A stretch of 64,000 bases of DNA from Vibrio ulleungensis (lineage in GTDB: Bacteria; Pseudomonadota; Gammaproteobacteria; Enterobacterales; Vibrionaceae). The DNA lies in contig NZ_JAFEUM010000004.1 of assembly GCF_016900875.1 (NCBI RefSeq), forward strand, positions 310,001 to 374,000, read 5' to 3'. The position numbers were made by a program, and so were the translations under genes. Shown here one piece after another: positions 43,816 through 52,728 of this stretch (position 1 is its first letter; each line of letters starts with the position of its first letter). Under the pieces are notes generated by a model. That model saw nothing but the letters and a program-made list of their open reading frames with translations. It was not told the DNA's origin and searched no databases.

Positions 43816-46548
43816 TTACTCCTGGTAACTGCCGTGCGACTTCTCAAGTTTATAGAAAGTCACTTGCGCATAGTCATCTGGATCACCTGAGTTGTTTTGG
43901 TTGTATACACCGGCTTTGAAGTACATGTACTTACCACCAACATCATAGCCACTCTCACTCATGTCCACCACTTGCACCGCATCTGGCTTGCCATCGCGCA
44001 TCACCGTCACGGTTAACGTATTGCCAACCACTTCGATGCGATAACTAAATACTTCACCCAATGCGATTCCATCGTCGGTGATACCGTTCATGCTACCCAC
44101 CAACTCGTAGAATGTATCAGAGCCTTCACGCGTGTTTTCATGAGCAAAGTAAACAGTACCAGTATCGCGATCCGGTAACTTACGGTAGTAAAGACGTACG
44201 GGCTCATCATCTTGGTCGTGGATTTGACCAATGATAAAACGTCCTACTTGGTTTGGCTCACCTGTCGTCGTTGTGTGGTCGATCTTGAGAGTTGCTTCTA
44301 GTACACCATCAACACCCGCCGCTGCTTTTTGGTCTTCAATAGGTGCTGAACTAAATACCCAGTTGTTTTTGTTTACACCTTTAAGCTCAACAGAGCGGTC
44401 ACCTCGGCGGTTCATTTCACGCAGTTCAGTACGAACATACTTGGTGTTCTGTGACGTCCTTACACCTTTAATGTAAGACTTCATCACCAAACCACCATCT
44501 TCACCGGTGTAGAACAGCTCTGGATGCTCATAACCTTGGGTTAAGTGCCATTCAAAAACATCGTCTGGCTTGCCATTTTTGTCGTGATCAAATGGTAAAG
44601 AGACGTACCAACCTGTCAGGTCAAAGTTCTCTCCAGGCGTATTACCTGCAACAGGTTTTGCAGGAATTGTTGGGCTTGGAAGTGGCACTTCCCACCATTG
44701 GCAGTTAGGATCCTGCTCAACACAGCTACAGTCTGATACCTCAGGGTTACAGATTAGCGGTACATGCACACCAAAGTCACCATCGCGTTTAGTGTGTTCG
44801 ATACTCAGCTTAGAGAACGTTGCTTCAAACGCACCGCCAGAGTTTTTGTATATTTGTGGGTACAATCCGGCTTTAAAGTAGAACGTTTCGTCTTTCCATA
44901 CGTTATCTAACTCTTCACCAAATTTCAGAGACTTCTCAACACCACCAGCTTTAAGAACGATGCCATCGTCCGTCATTCTGATCATGTAGCTCCAAGGCTT
45001 GCTTGGATCTTCGATTTTGCCCAGTTTCACCGAAAACGCGCTTTTCTCTGTATTCTTATTCAGAATCACTCGAACAGGTTTTTCTTTACCTTCCCATAGT
45101 AACTTAACCGTTGCGGCACTGATGTCTTTCGCGTGAATTTGGCCAAGGACAACCTTTGGATCAGACTTAGACTTACCGTCTTTTTTAAGCGGCGTTTCAG
45201 GGATTTGATCGAGCGTTAGCGTCGCGGTTAAGGTATGGGTGCCACCATGTGCCCAGTTTGCACCGCTCATAGAGTCACACGGTTTCCAGCCATTACCAAG
45301 CTCACGTAACTCGGTTCGAATGTAGGTCGCGTTTGGCGTAGTTGCTCCACCTTCTAGAGGCGTTTTGAAGTGCCAGCCTTTGTTGTCTACCCAAAAATAC
45401 GGGTTCTTCACATCTGCATTAAGTGAGCTGCCATCTAGGCTGCACTCAGAAGGCAAGATTTCTGCAGCGCCATCTTTGTCGACATTGTCACCAAAATGGG
45501 CTTTGTAGGTGATTGGTAAAGTGATCTTCCAATCATCCAGCGTGGTCGTTTTTCCGAGATGTTTGATTTGGTACTTTTTCTTATCCGCGGCAAGTTTGGC
45601 AGCTGCTAATACTTCTTCAGTAATTATGTGCTCGACCGGACACTGATTGATTTCGCAGTTGAGCGCAGCCAATTCGGTCACACTATTCCAAGTGTTTGAG
45701 GTGTTTCCACGTCCGATGTATTTGATGTAGCGAGCGTCAACCGTATCAAACTCAAAGCGCTCGAAGCTGGTGACCCCACCAGAGCTTTTCGCACCTGTGA
45801 GTACCGGTGTCCAAGTATTGCCATCAACACTGACTTCAATATCAAAAGACGTCGCACGCTCATCCCCTTTATGAAATGCTGCGCGTACGGCATCAAACGG
45901 ATAGACATCGCCATAATCTAAAATGGCCCAAGAGCCATCGCCATTAGCAGACCATCGAGTTTTCACATCGTTATCTATTAAACGATCAGGACCATTGCCA
46001 TCATGTTCGCTGGACTCCACTGCCACTGGGACGAGAATGGGCTGAGGAGGGATCTCTGATGGATCGCAGCTATCAATAGCGCAGTTCACTCCAATAAATT
46101 CTGTCACGCTGTTCCAAGCGCTAGATGAGTTGCCAAAACCGGTAAATTTAATGTACTTCGCTGTAACAGGCTCAAAGTCAAAACGTTCGAGTCCTAGAGT
46201 CGTGCCAGAACTGGTTACTTTTTCAATCACTGTGGTCCAGTTTTCGCCATCGTCGCTTACCGCGATGCCAAAAGAGGTCGTACGCTCGTCACCTTTGTGC
46301 AGCGCAACTTTTACCGCGCTAAAAGTGGTGGGTTTGGTGTAGTCAAACACCATCCAAGAGCCTTCCCCATTTGCAGACCAGCGAGTTTTAAAATCGCCGT
46401 CCAATGCGCGTTCTGGGCCATTACCGTCATGTTCGCTACTGGTCACAGAGGCGGGTGCGGACGTAACCACTTGAGCCAGCGCAACACCGCTGCTCAATGC
46501 CGCAATAACCGATGCACTCAGTACATGTTTTATCCAATTTTGTTTCAT
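43816..46548 (-). CDS. Secreted alginate lyase with two CBM32 and two PL7 domains
   Basis: Protein of 910 residues. The signal peptide ends near residue 25 (ALA). Two F5/8-type (CBM32) modules lie at about 30-156 and 175-298, both with SSEHDGNGP and TRWSANG. Two PL7 catalytic domains follow at about 336-585 and 640-903. Each shows the three PL7 motifs: RTELR at 411 and 706, QIH at 470 and 775, YFKAG at 557 and 876. The third motif continues as YPQ in the first domain but as canonical YNQ in the second. A Pro-rich, Cys-containing linker joins them. The enzyme cuts alginate by beta-elimination outside the cell. Two operator-like palindromes stand upstream, linking it to the symporter locus 30 kb away. 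Confidence 0.92.
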   Translation of the reverse strand: MKQNWIKHVLSASVIAALSSGVALAQVVTSAPASVTSSEHDGNGPERALDGDFKTRWSANGEGSWMVFDYTKPTTFSAVKVALHKGDERTTSFGIAVSDDGENWTTVIEKVTSSGTTLGLERFDFEPVTAKYIKFTGFGNSSSAWNSVTEFIGVNCAIDSCDPSEIPPQPILVPVAVESSEHDGNGPDRLIDNDVKTRWSANGDGSWAILDYGDVYPFDAVRAAFHKGDERATSFDIEVSVDGNTWTPVLTGAKSSGGVTSFERFEFDTVDARYIKYIGRGNTSNTWNSVTELAALNCEINQCPVEHIITEEVLAAAKLAADKKKYQIKHLGKTTTLDDWKITLPITYKAHFGDNVDKDGAAEILPSECSLDGSSLNADVKNPYFWVDNKGWHFKTPLEGGATTPNATYIRTELRELGNGWKPCDSMSGANWAHGGTHTLTATLTLDQIPETPLKKDGKSKSDPKVVLGQIHAKDISAATVKLLWEGKEKPVRVILNKNTEKSAFSVKLGKIEDPSKPWSYMIRMTDDGIVLKAGGVEKSLKFGEELDNVWKDETFYFKAGLYPQIYKNSGGAFEATFSKLSIEHTKRDGDFGVHVPLICNPEVSDCSCVEQDPNCQWWEVPLPSPTIPAKPVAGNTPGENFDLTGWYVSLPFDHDKNGKPDDVFEWHLTQGYEHPELFYTGEDGGLVMKSYIKGVRTSQNTKYVRTELREMNRRGDRSVELKGVNKNNWVFSSAPIEDQKAAAGVDGVLEATLKIDHTTTTGEPNQVGRFIIGQIHDQDDEPVRLYYRKLPDRDTGTVYFAHENTREGSDTFYELVGSMNGITDDGIALGEVFSYRIEVVGNTLTVTVMRDGKPDAVQVVDMSESGYDVGGKYMYFKAGVYNQNNSGDPDDYAQVTFYKLEKSHGSYQE

Positions 46549-46561
46549 CGTAGGTTTCCAC

Positions 46562-46572
46562 TTGTATTATTT
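46562..46572. promoter_or_regulatory. Operator-like site near the lyase start
   Basis: TTGTATTATTT, an intact left half and one base from TTGTATTATTA. It is 14 bp upstream of the lyase ATG, in the leader or start-of-transcription region. Confidence 0.4.
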
Positions 46573-46687
46573 TAATAGTTTGCAAGTTAAGGAATAGACG
46601 CTAATAGTGACCAAAACTGAGCAATTAACGGTGTTAATCGCCAAAACCTTAGTCTACTTCCTTGTGCTTACAAATTATTACATCATC

Positions 46688-46698
46688 TTGTATTACAA
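46688..46698. promoter_or_regulatory. Perfect operator palindrome TTGTATTACAA
   Basis: Perfect copy of TTGTNNNACAA in the divergent region, 140 bp from the lyase start and 172 bp from the metallopeptidase start. It could govern either or both. No other gene is seen in the region. Confidence 0.5.
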
Positions 46699-46869
46699 AT
46701 CTAATCGATTACTGAATATCCCGAATCTTTTGCCGAGTTTCTCCAAGCTGGTCACAAAAGCGGCGAAAACAACCCGAGATTTTGTGGAAATTTTCCTAGT
46801 TGTGACACATAACGCGCTGCAAAACTTGGTTACACTAGCCACACTTTTAACTGCTGTATCTTATTGATA

Positions 46870-48114
46870 ATGTTGAAAATAACCCCGACATTCATTCTTG
46901 TCGTTGTCTGCCTTGGCCTTGCAGCGATTCCTGTGTTAAACACACCTGAGCCAAAAAAGCTTGAGCTGCCTATGTGCGACGTATCGCCTATTGTGACCAC
47001 CACTATTGATTTGTACGTTGAGCAAGCAGCTGCAAAGAACACGGGATTGGAGGTATTGACCGAAAAATTTGAGCGCGACATTAGAATGGGAAATGTCACT
47101 CTCAAAAATTCATGTGTGCCAGTAAAACGTGCCTTAGGTGACGTCATGGTTGTCGACATTCCCGACTATGAACCACTTAGTGACGAAGTCATTCTTCACG
47201 ATCAACTGTTTAAAGCTGTTCCATTACACAAGCAGCTTCAGTACATCTCTGAGCCAAACCGATATTATGGCGTTTTATTGCACGAATCCGATCACGGTGT
47301 TTTGGGGTATACATCGCCACTATTGTACGGACAGTTCTTTGTGCTTCATGCCGACTGGGAGATGTATGTGTTTGAACATGAACTGTCACACCTTTCCATG
47401 GCCAATCATGAGCCTAAATACGCCTTCGACGACAATGGCCCGACTCAAATCGAATTACTAAGTAGTGCAAAGTACGCTCATGGCACACGATGTGGCGGCA
47501 TGGGAACACTTGTCTATTCACACATTGGTTTTTTCGACATGTTACCCGCGTATTCTTCGCCTAATGTCTTTTACGGTAAAGAAGCGTGCGGAAGTGAAGA
47601 AGCCAACAACGCGCAGCAGATGGCCAATTACGCTTACTTTATTCGCTATAAGATTGCATTAGCTCCGAAGTGGGATAACCCAGTGTTGGTTGAGCAGGCC
47701 AAACAATACATCGAGTCAGACTCCGAGAACCAACAACGCTTGAACAATTCGACCTGGCAATGCATTGACCACATCGCCCCCCTTTATGACAAATATACGA
47801 TCACTTACCATGCTAACGGCGCACTACAAGTGCATTCGCATGCCATTATATTGGACTCTAACAATCAGCAGACCCTACCCATTGATATGACGCTTGAGGG
47901 AAAATGGACATACAGCGATTCGGCCATCACTCAAACGGTCACAACAATAGATGTGGCACCTTATGAGCTAGTACTAGAATCACTCATCAATAAATATGTT
48001 GAATACAATCAATCCAACGATACCCATAAGGTGCACATTGAGTTCTTATCCAATGACTTAATCAGGATAAGTACCTCCAATAACCCAAAGCAGTTTTGCC
48101 GTCGACTTGAATAG
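46870..48114 (+). CDS. Putative zinc metallopeptidase with N-terminal membrane anchor
   Basis: Protein of 414 residues. An N-terminal hydrophobic segment (LKITPTFILVVVCLGLAAIP) acts as signal or anchor, so the body is probably periplasmic. WEMYVFEHELSHLSMANHEP contains HELSH, the HExxH zinc motif, and scattered Cys may form disulfides. Beyond that I recognise no family, and the C-terminal 130 residues look like a separate beta-rich domain. ATG at 46870 is used; the ribosome-binding site is poor. It is divergent from the alginate lyase. Confidence 0.65.
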   Translation: MLKITPTFILVVVCLGLAAIPVLNTPEPKKLELPMCDVSPIVTTTIDLYVEQAAAKNTGLEVLTEKFERDIRMGNVTLKNSCVPVKRALGDVMVVDIPDYEPLSDEVILHDQLFKAVPLHKQLQYISEPNRYYGVLLHESDHGVLGYTSPLLYGQFFVLHADWEMYVFEHELSHLSMANHEPKYAFDDNGPTQIELLSSAKYAHGTRCGGMGTLVYSHIGFFDMLPAYSSPNVFYGKEACGSEEANNAQQMANYAYFIRYKIALAPKWDNPVLVEQAKQYIESDSENQQRLNNSTWQCIDHIAPLYDKYTITYHANGALQVHSHAIILDSNNQQTLPIDMTLEGKWTYSDSAITQTVTTIDVAPYELVLESLINKYVEYNQSNDTHKVHIEFLSNDLIRISTSNNPKQFCRRLE

Positions 48115-48234
48115 CTAAATATTCGTCGCAACTAAGAGAAACAAAACCCAAGGTGTTCATTTATTTACTCATTTTTTCTCATTGCGTGAAAAACACTGCT
48201 ATACACAATAGATTGAAACCAAGGAAATAAGACT

Positions 48235-50034
48235 ATGGCTGGTGAGCATATCGCCTTAAGTTTGGCGGGTGTTGGGGTTATTGGGTTAGTGTGTCAGTGG
48301 GTCGCTTGGCAAGTACGCTTGCCCGCGATACTGTTTCTGCTCATCGCTGGTATTGTGGCAGGCCCTATTACCGGTGTGCTGGATCCCGAAGCGCTATTAG
48401 GCCCACTGCTATTTCCGTTAATTTCCTTGGCGGTTGCGGTGATCTTATTTGAAGGAAGCCTCACGCTAAATTTTAACCAGATTAAAGGGGTGAGCAATAC
48501 CGTCTGGAGCATCATCACCATTGGTGCGTTGGTGTCCTGGGCTGTGACCAGTGTTGCTTGTTATTATTTAATCGGCTTTGATTGGTCACTGTCACTACTG
48601 TTTGGTAGTTTGACGGTGGTTACTGGCCCTACGGTCATTGTGCCACTGCTGCGAACGGTAAGACCTACTAGCAAGCTTGCTAACATATTGCGTTGGGAAG
48701 GGATCCTAATTGATCCCCTTGGCGCGCTGTTTGTAGTGATGGTATACGAGTTTATTGTATCGCAAAGCGAAACCCACAGTTTGCAAGTCTTTGCTGCCAT
48801 TGTGTTGATTGGATTTGTGCTTGGGGTGGGTTCGGGGGTTCTTGTTGCCACGCTTATTCGTCGCCGCTGGCTGCCAGAGTACCTACAGCCCTTTGCGGTA
48901 TTAACCATTCTATTGGCCGTGTTTGCATTCTCTAATTCACTAGAAGATGAATCGGGGCTTCTAACCGTAACAGTAATGGGAATGTGGCTTGCTAACGCAA
49001 AAGGCGTCAATATCTCCCACATATTGCACTTTAAAGAAAACCTCACCATCGTATTCATAACCGGCTTGTTTATCTTGCTGGCTGCGCGAATTCAAATAAG
49101 CGATTTTGAAACCTTGGGCATGGGTGCGATTGGTCTGTTTGTAGTGATCCAGCTATTGTCTCGCCCCCTTTCAATATTTGTTGCTACGCTGCGCAGCAAC
49201 CTCACTTTCAACGAGAAAGGCTTTCTGGCTTGGGTTGCTCCACGAGGCATTGTCGCAGCGTCCGTCTCTTCTCTATTTGCGATTAAACTCACCAACCTAG
49301 GTGTGGAAGGCGCTCAGCTTCTTGTTCCGCTGATTTTCATGGTGATTATCGGTACAGTGGTGCTGCAAAGCGCGACTGCTCGCCCTATGGCGCGTGCATT
49401 ACAAGTAGCAGAACCGTCTCCGCGAGGATTTTTAATTGTGGGCGCCAACGATGTGGCGATCAAACTTGGACAGGCGATTCAAAAGTATGATTGCCGCGTG
49501 GTGATGAGCGACTCTAACTGGGACTATATTTCGGCAGCGCGGATGGCTGGCTTGGAGAACTACTACGGTAATCCAACCTCAAGCCATGCAGAAGAGTACT
49601 TAGATCTTATCGGGATTGGGCATGTTGTTGCTCTAACCCCCGACAAACACTTTAACGCAGTAGCCAGCATGCAGTATGTGGCCGAATTTGGTCAAAGAAA
49701 AGTCTTTAGCCTCCACGATACCGCCAGCGACAATGACTTTGATAAACACCTTTTAAGTGAAGGCAGCGCCGGAACGCCGTTATTTGCAGGCAATACCAGC
49801 TACAAGAAACTGGCCAGTCTGATCAGCCAAGGTGCAGAAGTAAAACACACCAAAATCAGTGACAGCTACACATATGAAGACTACACAGACACCAACAAAG
49901 CTAACTCAGTCGTGCCTTTGTTTATAGTGAATAGCAAAAACCGAATCCAAATGGTCAATGACATCAACACCAAGCCGCCAGTTTCGGGTGAAACAGTGGT
50001 CTCATTGGTCAAAGTGAGTGACGCCAAGTCTTAA
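48235..50034 (+). CDS. CPA1-type Na+/H+ antiporter with RCK/TrkA-N domain
   Basis: Protein of 599 residues. The first 400 residues hold about twelve membrane segments with the antiporter features LPAILFLLIAGIVAGPITG, GPTVIVPLLRT and WVAPRGIVAASV. A C-terminal Rossmann-type TrkA-N domain begins at about 400 (GFLIVGANDVAIKLGQAI) and probably gates transport in response to a nucleotide. Such proteins exchange Na+ or K+ for H+ in pH and salt homeostasis. The spacing from the upstream gene and its own AAGG site suggest an independent transcript. Confidence 0.9.
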   Translation: MAGEHIALSLAGVGVIGLVCQWVAWQVRLPAILFLLIAGIVAGPITGVLDPEALLGPLLFPLISLAVAVILFEGSLTLNFNQIKGVSNTVWSIITIGALVSWAVTSVACYYLIGFDWSLSLLFGSLTVVTGPTVIVPLLRTVRPTSKLANILRWEGILIDPLGALFVVMVYEFIVSQSETHSLQVFAAIVLIGFVLGVGSGVLVATLIRRRWLPEYLQPFAVLTILLAVFAFSNSLEDESGLLTVTVMGMWLANAKGVNISHILHFKENLTIVFITGLFILLAARIQISDFETLGMGAIGLFVVIQLLSRPLSIFVATLRSNLTFNEKGFLAWVAPRGIVAASVSSLFAIKLTNLGVEGAQLLVPLIFMVIIGTVVLQSATARPMARALQVAEPSPRGFLIVGANDVAIKLGQAIQKYDCRVVMSDSNWDYISAARMAGLENYYGNPTSSHAEEYLDLIGIGHVVALTPDKHFNAVASMQYVAEFGQRKVFSLHDTASDNDFDKHLLSEGSAGTPLFAGNTSYKKLASLISQGAEVKHTKISDSYTYEDYTDTNKANSVVPLFIVNSKNRIQMVNDINTKPPVSGETVVSLVKVSDAKS

Positions 50035-50045
50035 CTCGATTGTTT

Positions 50046-50082
50046 TGCCTAGTAGCGAATAGAATGCTTTAGCTACTAGGCA
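50046..50082. terminator. Hairpin between converging antiporter and yeiH
   Basis: Perfect arms TGCCTAGTAGC/GCTACTAGGCA, 15-nt loop, without a strong T run on either strand. Confidence 0.5.
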
Positions 50083-50106
50083 GAGATACCGTTTTTCTAC
50101 AATGAC

Positions 50107-51021
50107 TTACAAGTAGAGCAGCCAAAGTAGTGAGCCCACTGACACCATCACCCAAAGAATGACACCCAAAATCATAGGCTTTGCACCTGCGGTGCGAATT
50201 TTTTCAACCGAAATGGCACTACCAATTAAGAACAAGCACACAATCATAAGTTGCTTTGCGATACTGAAAATTACGTTATATACAGCATCAAATTGAGGCA
50301 ACAGGTCGCTAAATAATATGGCCGCACAGTAGAAAAAGATGAAGTAAGGAATGGAGATTTTTCTTGAGCCACTGCGAAAGATAAAGGTACTGATAAGCGC
50401 CACAGGAATAATCCATAACGCTCTAGACAGCTTTAACGTGGTGGCGACTTTTAACGCTTCTTCACCATACGCCGATGCCGCGCCAACAACCGATGATGTA
50501 TCGTGTATCGCGATAGCCGCCCACATACCAAAGGTATTTTGATCCAAGTTTAGCGCGTGCCCAATCACAGGAAAAACAAACAGGGCAATAGAGTTAAGAA
50601 CAAAAACGGTGGCCAGTGCCAAGCCAATAGACTGGTCTTTCGCGCGAATCGCTGGAGCAACTGCTGCAATAGCACTGCCTCCACAAATCGCCGTACCCGC
50701 AGACACTAAATAGCTGGTTTCTTTGTCAAAATTAAACAGTTTTGCGAGCAACATCCCCATGGCTAGGGTAAAAAATATTGACGTTACAATCAGTCCCAGA
50801 CCATCGCCAGTAACTTGCAAAGCCTCTTGTAAATGGATACCAAAACCTAAACCCACAATAGAGTACGCCAACAATTTCTTAGTCCACTTTTCCACGGCAA
50901 ATTCTTTAGGCACCATGCCTGACGTAGAAAGAGCAAAACCGAGTATAAGCGCAATAGGCGATGTGACCCATGGGGTCAAACAGAGCAGTCCAGTTGCAAT
51001 AAATACCCATTTTTTATTCAT
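50107..51021 (-). CDS. yeiH: YeiH/UPF0324 family putative sulfate-type exporter
   Basis: Inner-membrane protein of 304 residues with about nine to ten hydrophobic segments. It contains the family blocks [31 protein letters not shown] and [23 protein letters not shown] at 51021 has AAGG upstream; the longer frame to 51096 is not needed. It is divergent from a LysR gene. In E. coli the same pair is yeiE-yeiH. Export of sulfite or related anions has been proposed for such proteins. Confidence 0.9.
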   Translation of the reverse strand: MNKKWVFIATGLLCLTPWVTSPIALILGFALSTSGMVPKEFAVEKWTKKLLAYSIVGLGFGIHLQEALQVTGDGLGLIVTSIFFTLAMGMLLAKLFNFDKETSYLVSAGTAICGGSAIAAVAPAIRAKDQSIGLALATVFVLNSIALFVFPVIGHALNLDQNTFGMWAAIAIHDTSSVVGAASAYGEEALKVATTLKLSRALWIIPVALISTFIFRSGSRKISIPYFIFFYCAAILFSDLLPQFDAVYNVIFSIAKQLMIVCLFLIGSAISVEKIRTAGAKPMILGVILWVMVSVGSLLWLLYL

Positions 51022-51165
51022 AAAGTGACCTTTTACGACGCGTCTTGTTGAGAAAGCATGTCGGTTTGTGTTGATACATCGCCATAATACTTGCATTCGA
51101 TGTTTATAAATACTTAAATAAAATTAACAGCCGTTAAATTAAACAAAACAACTAGCGATCAGTCA

Positions 51166-52104
51166 ATGAAGAACATTTCCATCAAACAGCTTAATGTGTT
51201 TTGCCAAATCGCCCGCAGCGGCTCACTCAGCCTTGCTGCCGAACACCTGTTTATGTCTAAGGCGGCAGTGAGCCTATCGTTAACCGAGCTTGAGAAGCAC
51301 TTAGGACACCGAGTATTCGATAGAGTCAATCAGCGGCTGCACCTTAACCATCAGGGCTATCAATTGCTTCCGCTTGCCGACGAACTTCTGCAGCGGCACG
51401 CTGAAATTGAACTGCTTTATGCGCAGAGCGCACCGCTCGCGGGTACGCTAAAGGTAGGAGCCAGTCAAACGGTAGGCAGTTATCTGCTTCCCTACTTGCT
51501 GGCCGATTTTGAAAAAGAGCGCGTGATGGATTTTTCCACAGGCGACGAGCCCAACTACATCGACAAACAAGTCCAAATTACTAATCACTTTGAACTGTGC
51601 CAAAACATTCTTGACTACAAAGTCGACGTTGGTTTTACGGAGGGTGTGGTGCAACATCCAGATTTAATCAGCTTGCCGTTTACCCACGACGAAATGTGGA
51701 TCATAGCAGCAAAAGGGGCGTCTAAGTTTGATGAGGAAACAATAGATGTTAAAGCGCTGTCAGGACAGCAGTGGCTGCTGCGAGAAGAAGGCTCTGGCAG
51801 TCGCGACTTCTTTATCCAACACATCGCACCCTCGTTAACCGCTTGGGATACGCATTTTCAGTTCAATTCTAATGCGGCAATCATTAATGGCGTAACCGCA
51901 GGGCTTGGACTGTCTTGTTTGTCGCATCACGTAATCACTAAAGGCAATTTAAGCCCACATCTACAAATAATCTCGCTATCAACCTCAATGCAGCGATCAT
52001 TTTCTATTCTTCTGCACAAAAACAAGTATCAGAGCCCTTTACTCAATTGCTTTGTCGAGTTTTCCAAGCGCTGGGGAATACAAACCGCTAACGAACTTGC
52101 ATAA
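51166..52104 (+). CDS. yeiE: LysR regulator of the YeiE type
   Basis: Protein of 312 residues. The helix-turn-helix ISIKQLNVFCQIARSGSLSL then AAEHLFMSKAAVSLSLTELE matches CysB/YeiE-like regulators, and the effector domain has GTLKVGASQTVGSYLLP and RLREEGSGSRDFF-like WLLREEGSGSRDFF. It is divergent from yeiH across 144 bp and most likely activates it in response to a sulfur-containing anion. Confidence 0.85.
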   Translation: MKNISIKQLNVFCQIARSGSLSLAAEHLFMSKAAVSLSLTELEKHLGHRVFDRVNQRLHLNHQGYQLLPLADELLQRHAEIELLYAQSAPLAGTLKVGASQTVGSYLLPYLLADFEKERVMDFSTGDEPNYIDKQVQITNHFELCQNILDYKVDVGFTEGVVQHPDLISLPFTHDEMWIIAAKGASKFDEETIDVKALSGQQWLLREEGSGSRDFFIQHIAPSLTAWDTHFQFNSNAAIINGVTAGLGLSCLSHHVITKGNLSPHLQIISLSTSMQRSFSILLHKNKYQSPLLNCFVEFSKRWGIQTANELA

Positions 52105-52128
52105 AAAAACGGACGCCTTGGCGTCCGA
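52102..52128 (-). terminator. Terminator of the peroxiredoxin gene
   Basis: Stem CGGACGCC/GGCGTCCG (shared centre TTG), with the T run on the minus strand. It begins at the yeiE stop codon. Confidence 0.8.
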
Positions 52129-52167
52129 TTTAAGATCTAGCATGAAATGTCGAGTAACTAAGAGCGA

Positions 52168-52641
52168 TTACAGTACCGCTAAGATAGCCTCGGCTGTACT
52201 GGCTTCAAATTCACCCTGCTTTTCAACATTTAGAGTGGTCACTACACCATTGTCTATCACCATCGCGTAACGCTGAGAACGAACGCCACCAAATCCCGCA
52301 GTGTCCATTTCAAGCCCCATCGCCTTAGTGAAACTGGCATCACCATCAGCCAGCATCATAATTTCAGATGCGTTTTGCGATTTGCCCCACGCAGCAAGCA
52401 CAAAAGCATCGTTCACTGAAATACACGCAATAAGGTCGACACCTTTCGCTTGCAGCTGGTCTGCTAAAACCACAAAACCAGGCAGGTGCGCTTCAGAGCA
52501 GGTCGGGGTAAACGCGCCTGGTACTGCAAACAGGACGACTTTCTTATTGGCGAACAGCTCTGACGTTGAGTGCTGCTGCATGCCGTCTGCGGTGAGTTGG
52601 CTTAATGTTCCTTCCGGCAGTGTATTACCTTGTTCAATCAT
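52168..52641 (-). CDS. Peroxiredoxin, Prx5 type
   Basis: Thiol peroxidase of 157 residues. PGAFTPTCSEAHLPGF holds the peroxidatic Cys48 with the conserved Pro41 and Thr45. RSQRYAMVIDNGVV supplies the conserved Arg. Only one Cys is seen in the active region (a second is in LIACISV), so the thiol donor is probably glutathione or glutaredoxin, but no glutaredoxin domain is fused. ATG at 52641 is taken for its strong AAGGAAGG site. Confidence 0.9.
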   Translation of the reverse strand: MIEQGNTLPEGTLSQLTADGMQQHSTSELFANKKVVLFAVPGAFTPTCSEAHLPGFVVLADQLQAKGVDLIACISVNDAFVLAAWGKSQNASEIMMLADGDASFTKAMGLEMDTAGFGGVRSQRYAMVIDNGVVTTLNVEKQGEFEASTAEAILAVL

Positions 52642-52728
52642 TGTGTTACCTTCCTTTGTATGATGGATGACGAAGTGTAACTCCGATTTTACCATTTCGC
52701 CAATCCACCATTTTATTCACATAAAAGC

